Assembly: GCF_020539865.1 (NCBI RefSeq)
Contig: NZ_JAJBQV010000033.1
Coordinates: forward strand, 1 to 20,630
Length of the DNA: 20,630 nucleotides
DNA from: Megasphaera elsdenii
GTDB taxonomy: Bacteria; Bacillota; Negativicutes; Veillonellales; Megasphaeraceae
Direction of reading: 5' to 3'
Below are positions 20,520 through 20,630 of this stretch, piece after piece (positions within the stretch are counted from its first letter, which is position 1; each line of letters starts with the position of its first letter). The position numbers and the translations under genes are program-made. The notes under the pieces were generated by a model. The model did no database searches and was not told the DNA's origin. It was given only the letters and a program-made list of their open reading frames with translations.

Positions 20520-20553
20520 TTCAATAAAAAACAATAGATTTTCAGCAAAATAG

Positions 20554-20562
20554 TGCTATAAT
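20554..20562 (+). promoter_or_regulatory. extended -10 promoter for the gene at the right edge
   Basis: TGCTATAAT, a perfect TGn-extended -10, lies 46 bp before the GTG start at 20608. No strong -35 is seen. The reverse strand of the same stretch is TA-rich and may also hold the divergent promoter of the UPF0173 gene. Confidence 0.6.
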
Positions 20563-20607
20563 AATTCTGATGAAGTAATATATATTTAGAAAGGCAGGTG
20601 AGAAATC

Positions 20608-20630
20608 GTGTCTAACCTAACTAAAACAAT
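20608..20630 (+). CDS. start of an unidentified gene, cut by the window edge
   Basis: GTG at 20608 begins an open frame (M-S-N-L-T-K-T) preceded by AGGCAGGTG with about 7-nt spacing and an extended -10 promoter. Only seven full codons are visible, so no product can be named. Confidence 0.55.

Noticed and set aside
20460..20534. Longer N-terminus for the UPF0173 protein
   Set aside because: The added residues are not family-like, and the DNA forms a strong hairpin better explained as a leader.
1..20630. tRNA, rRNA, transposase or prophage genes
   Set aside because: None seen on either strand; the only mobile-like sequences are short non-coding palindromic repeats.

Overview
The window looks like chromosomal DNA of a diderm Firmicute of the class Negativicutes, most likely Megasphaera or a close relative. 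Three things point there. A porin-like protein begins with a signal peptide and an S-layer-homology (SLH) domain followed by a beta-barrel ending in Phe, as in the OmpM/Mep45 family of Negativicutes. A monomeric [FeFe]-hydrogenase has two 2[4Fe-4S] cluster motifs and about 485 residues, like the M. elsdenii enzyme. Ribosomal protein L27 carries the Firmicute-type cleavable N-terminal extension and sits beside its processing protease Prp. This assignment is inference from protein features; no search was run.

Layout. 1-280: a 37-bp tandem duplication beside a minus-strand esterase-like fragment. 280-2358: an exported TPR protein and an exported M15-like peptidase. 2381-2544: two terminators around a long inverted repeat. 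2566-6402: a serine hydrolase (penicillin-binding-protein/beta-lactamase fold), alanine racemase and a class I/II aminotransferase, the latter two with their own promoters. 6476-8026 (minus): a SpoVB/MurJ-type flippase. 8110-8832 (minus): a gutted ftsH. 8836-10701: a Uup-like ABC-F ATPase. 10896-12353: [FeFe]-hydrogenase. 12416-13945: the SLH porin behind a perfect-consensus promoter and a leader of about 157 nt. 14258-15424: an AMIN/Amidase_3 cell-wall amidase. 15584-16643: rplU-prp-rpmA. 16926-18189: an unrecognised acidic protein and a membrane-anchored polysaccharide deacetylase. 18434-20459 (minus): an UPF0173 metal-dependent hydrolase, a FliB-like Cys-rich protein and a DUF805 membrane protein. 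A new plus-strand gene starts at 20608 and runs off the end.

Much of the window serves the cell envelope: D-Ala supply (alr), a lipid-linked precursor flippase, an amidase, a polysaccharide deacetylase, an M15-like peptidase and the peptidoglycan-binding SLH porin. They are in separate transcription units, set apart by strong intrinsic terminators that often touch or overlap the stop codons.

No clear new defence or mobile system is visible. The most interesting items are: a family of short palindromic elements with CACGTGG-cored ends (14082, 15486, 18262, plus a terminator-like relative at 5104); an ftsH that has lost its whole ATPase/protease core in frame; a hairpin that appears to bring a distant Shine-Dalgarno sequence next to the start codon of the UPF0173 gene; the porin leader; and several inverted repeats that straddle promoters.
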